This document shows positions 60,553-64,000 of a stretch of 64,000 nt of DNA, in pieces. A program made the position numbers and the translations under genes. The first letter of the stretch is position 1. The number at the start of each line of letters is the position of its first letter. The notes beneath the pieces are model-generated. The model was not told the origin of the DNA, searched no databases, and saw only the letters and a list, made by a program, of their open reading frames with translations. Source of the DNA: Pyropia haitanensis (taxonomy: Eukaryota > Rhodophyta > Bangiophyceae > Bangiales > Bangiaceae); assembly GCA_008729055.1 (NCBI GenBank), contig SDUX01000001.1:4649951-4713950 (forward strand), written 5' to 3'.

Positions 60553-61650
60553 TCTTCGAGTTTTGTGGACGAGTGGAAGCACAAATAGTATGGGCTTGGC
60601 GGGAGCTGGATCAAGCGTGGCTTGCCCATGTACGTCGCCATGCAGCGCAAGCAAGAGAAAGGCCGCGAGAGACAGAGCGCAGTCTGTGGGAGGTGCGGCA
60701 TCGTGCTGCGACTGAGCGTCGTGACGTCAGCCAAGGACCAGAAAGCCACGGGCATGACGACTGACGACGACGTGTCGCACGAGGCAGCGGTACATGAACA
60801 ACCGTCAACTCCCTGGGCGGGCACTCTGCGCGTTGTCTGCGCCGACTCCTACTTTGCTAGTGTGCCCGCCGCCATGGAGCTGCGAAAGATGGGCTTGCGC
60901 TTTTCCGGCGTCCTCAGAACGGCAACGCGGGGCTGTCCAATGCAAGTGCTGTCCAAAAAGGAGCTTGAAGCTTGAGGAGACCACGCATCGTACACGCACA
61001 CCACGAGAGATGGCGTGGTCGACCTCATGTCGGTTACCTGGGTGCACCGTGAGCGCAGGTACTTCGTTTCATCCTCGTTAACGACGCTTGCAAGCGAGCC
61101 GTACGAGCGCATCCGTTGGCGGCCGATTGGCGGGAAAGCCAAACGGGTACTCCTGGCGATCAAAACTTCCAGTGTTGCTTACGAGTACTACGAGTGCTAC
61201 GCTGCGATGGACACGCAGAACCACTGCAGCCATGACGACCTTACGCTGGAGCACAAGCTGGTGACACACGATTGGTCGAAGCGCACGTGTATGTCGCTAC
61301 TGGGCATGCGTGCTGTGACTGCATGGATGCTCCACACGGGTGCGCGTGGCTCGATGGCCTCCCTCACTCAGAAGCAGCTTCACGCGGACTTTGCGGCCCA
61401 TCTGATTGGCACCTACGTTGACGCCGTCGGCGTCAGGGCGCGAGGATCCATGACTGGCGCTATTGGCACCCCTTCCAGCGACATGGCGGCGTTCGCTCGC
61501 TACGGACTCGGCATTTACGTGGAGCCGCCTCTCAAGCGCCGAGGCGCGTCTCCTGCGGATGGAGATCAACGCGCCCAACGTGGTGGTCGCGTATCCAAGC
61601 GGTTTGAGTCTTGTCTCGTATTTTCGGGCTGTCGAGTTGCGTGTGAGTAG
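60553..61650 (+). pseudogene. PiggyBac-like (DDE_Tnp_1_7) transposase fragment
   Basis: Two halves in one frame split by TGA at 60,973-60,975, plus an earlier stop near 60,585. The first half has LPMYVAMQRKQEKGRERQSA and LRVVCADSYFASVPAAMELR, KMGLRFSGVLRTATRG, the DDE core around the second catalytic Asp; the second has SVTWVHRERRYFVSSSLTTL, YEYYECYAAMDTQNHCSHDD, LEHKLVTHDWSKRTCMSLLG, typical of PiggyBac-derived transposases of algae and oomycetes. The N-terminal third is absent, cut by the inverted LTR, so this is inactive. Confidence 0.7.
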
Positions 61651-63397
61651 GACGTGTGTTCATGTTTTTTCAAGACGGGGCGCCATTGTCTCGAGGTGCA
61701 TTTGCGAGAAGACCATGATTTGGAAAATTTGAATTAGAAACGTATGTGGTAGTCGTGATTTGTTTGCACACGTGTCAGTGACACAATCAGTGAAACTTTT
61801 GAAGCACAATAAAATTGGGCTGCTGGACCCGTTCTCTGACGACGTCCTGAGCCACCATGACGTTTTCGAAGACTCTGCCGCGGCCTCCTTCGTTGCTGCT
61901 AGAATTGACACCGCTCCCGCAGCCGCACCATTGATGCCGCGGCCGACGTCCCCATCGCCACCATCGCGGTCACCGCCCGTTGGTGGCTCTATGCGGCAGT
62001 GGAAAAAAATTGTACAAGAGAAAAAACTCTGCGGCAGGCACACAGGCGGGTCCGCCGGCAGCCGCCGAGCAGCCGAGCCAGAAGTGCGTCTCCATCCATG
62101 GCTGGCGTAGACATGGCCGACGCGGTTGACGTGCAGATGATGGTGAGCTCACGTCCATTGCATTATGCGAGTCAGCCGCCTTCGCTGTCGTTTCTCACTC
62201 CGCCGCCATTGCCGAGCAGCATTCCTTAGTCCTCTTTTTGGACGTCAGTCGAAGCTGCAGCAATGGTGGCGTCGGCCGCTGCCACGGCCGCACAGACGGC
62301 AGCGGCGTGCTGCGAAAGTGAGTACGGACAAGTGGCGGACATTTTATCACAGAGACGGGAGACGGGGTGAGAGAAATAAGGGACGGGAAGGGCGGGGGAT
62401 GGAGCCCGTGGGCGCATGTTAGAGCGTGCACTGCGCGGAGAGAAAGTCTGGCCACGAGATTCGTTCACACATCCGTACGGTAAACTTCGGCGGGTTATCC
62501 AGGAGTTGGGCTGGATTACCCGACTCCTTTTTGATTCGCCAGGCAGCTAGGTTAAACGATTCAGAACTGTCCAACGGCGAGTCGTCTAGATCCTTCGCTG
62601 TTGATCCGGCTGGATCCTGAAGCCCGTGGCACATTCTGGCAGGCTCTCCTGAATGCGACTGCCTGGTACTGTATGCTCTCCTTGGCTTTGGACAACCGAT
62701 GGCCAATGCCTCCTGTCGGCCTTGAGGCAACGACATCGGCCTTGCCCGACCACATGATTACGTCAATGGTGAGCCATCCACTAGCGTCTCAACGGCTTCA
62801 TCGCACTCCCGGGCTCCACCCGCCGCCACGCATCGACGACCTCACGACGCTGTCGACTGTCCCCCCGTGTGCTCTGTTGCCCCCCGCCTCACACCGCCGC
62901 GTTTGAGCTCTTCTCCCCGTTGTCGCTTCGTCCCACCCCCCTTGACACCGTCGTCCCCGTCCCGCTCCTTACCTTCTTCCCCGCGACAAGCCGCGGAAAC
63001 GACCGCCTCTGTGTAGCGGTTCCCGCCTGCAGCCCCGCCCGGCGGATGCCCACCGCACAGACGCCCAGACTATCCTTGCTCGTCTCCGCCACCACGAAGG
63101 AACCGACCCGTACCGACCGTCACTAACCCCGCCTGCCCCTGAGGGGTGAGATAAAAAGCGTTGCTCGGGGGAAGAGGTTAGCACACAATATGGTTGATTT
63201 GGGTTCGTCGGCGGCAAGTGGCCACCGTCAGCCCCACTCAAATACCCTCTGGGCCGGCGATGGGTTGCCCCTCCGCCCGGCCCGCCCCCTCGTACCCCCT
63301 TGACCACCCGCCACCCCTCTCGAGACCACTAATTAATCTGGAGGCACCCCTATGTCAGAAGAATCTACCAATGCGAAGTGGCCCCCCCCTTGTCTTC
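61651..63397. other. No recognisable gene
   Basis: Less GC-rich DNA with only short frames on both strands. A single GGGTTATCCAGG motif at 62,492 resembles the cluster at 4.9-5.1 kb. Nothing else supported. Confidence 0.6.
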
Positions 63398-63581
63398 CCC
63401 CTTCCCGGTTTCCTTTCGGAAAGGGATCCAATCTGAGGGAACCCGGAGGCTACTCTCGCCCCCCTGGTCGGGGCGCCCGATCCGGGCACCGGGGCGGGAT
63501 CCGCCTCCCCCCGCCGACGGGAGGGGTCGCGAATCGAGTCGGGACTCCCCCCCGCCCGACGCTCCGCCGGCCAACCGCCAC
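63398..63581 (-). mobile_element. 184-bp end of another Tnp2-family transposon
   Basis: Matches 46,244-46,427 along its whole length with scattered differences, from CCCCTTCCCGGTTTCCTTTC to CCAACCGCCAC. The following 400 bases (63,582-64,000) do not match the other copy and show no recognisable transposase, so it is another deletion derivative or its coding part lies beyond the window. Confidence 0.6.
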
Positions 63582-64000
63582 ATCCGCTTCACCGCCACAA
63601 AGGTAGTGTACCGCCTTGTGGCGCTGCATGGGGAGCGACTCCGTGCCCCAATGCTCTGTCTCGCCGTGCTGTCGACAAAGTGAAAAAAACGAATCAAGAT
63701 AAAACGCCAACACCAGGTAAAAATGGGAGTACGCAAAGAAGTGAAAATCAAAAGCGGAAGGCAAAAAACAGCGCAGCTCAACAGGAAGATCAAAATGCGT
63801 GCCTCTCAGTACAATACGGAAGCCGTAAAAAAAACCGAGGACGGCGGACGGGGGGGATGCATCTGCTTCAAGAGAGGCCGACACACGCAACAGTAACTCC
63901 AAACAGGGGGAAAATGCCGTCAAGACTGCCTCAGTGGCACCATCGTTGATAGCGGTGGAGACAGCCGGTGGCACTAAAAAACCCTGGTGGTCGTGCCCGT

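Noticed and set aside
1..64000. tRNA, rRNA or small RNA genes
   Set aside because: I looked for conserved rRNA stretches and tRNA-like arms by eye and saw none; a covariance-model scan would be needed to exclude tRNAs.

Overview
The window is very GC-rich eukaryotic DNA made mostly of mobile elements, with a few host genes or gene fragments between them. Spliced genes with GTACGT donors, a Kelch protein fused to a Hedgehog-type Hint domain, a histone H3 variant, a Cry-DASH-like fragment and long homopolymer C/G tracts together suggest a red alga of the Porphyra/Pyropia type. The lineage is an inference and is not proven by anything in the window. There are no bacterial operons, CRISPR arrays or recognisable tRNA/rRNA genes.

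Layout. 1-5.1 kb: 3' part of a CACTA-type (Tnp2-like) transposon, with the transposase end, a spliced Pro/Ala-repeat gene and a cluster of short repeated motifs. 5.1-7.6 kb: an FG-GAP protein fragment and low-complexity DNA. 7.58-13.15 kb: a complete DIRS/PAT-like tyrosine-recombinase retrotransposon on the minus strand, with two apparently identical 275-bp direct repeats and one nonsense codon in its reverse transcriptase. 13.2-17.3 kb: pieces of bZIP-like, WD40-like and unknown genes, often frame-broken at C or G runs. 17.9-19.5 kb: a Crypton-type tyrosine recombinase with one intron. 19.6-21.9 kb: a spliced Kelch-Hint gene. 22.0-22.2 kb: the last exon of a tail-anchored membrane protein.

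22.95-46.24 kb is an array of Ty3/gypsy chromovirus material with four 521-bp-class LTR copies (the first truncated). Elements A (22.95-33.6 kb) and C (36.68-46.24 kb) have nearly identical ends but quite different gag-pol cores, so A is a chimera. Between each 5' LTR and gag lies an ORF in antisense. Its only full-length copy (432 aa) is in the middle segment B, which also holds fragments of a Cry-DASH gene and an aminotransferase gene. Element A has a textbook -1 frameshift signal at the end of gag. 46.24-48.4 kb is a broken, internally deleted Tnp2-like transposon.

48,666-56,038 is a complete young chromovirus (element III) with 864-bp LTRs and a CTGGG target duplication. It carries an extra ORF with two C-X2-C-X12-H-X5-H zinc fingers between LTR and gag. 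56-64 kb holds older debris: a third relative of the A/C family, a histone H3 variant gene with an eroded inverted LTR of the element III family just upstream, a PiggyBac-like pseudogene and the end of another Tnp2-family element.

Many ORFs are cut at C/G runs or by single stop codons. Whether these are real or consensus errors cannot be decided from the sequence alone, so frame-broken genes are described in pieces.
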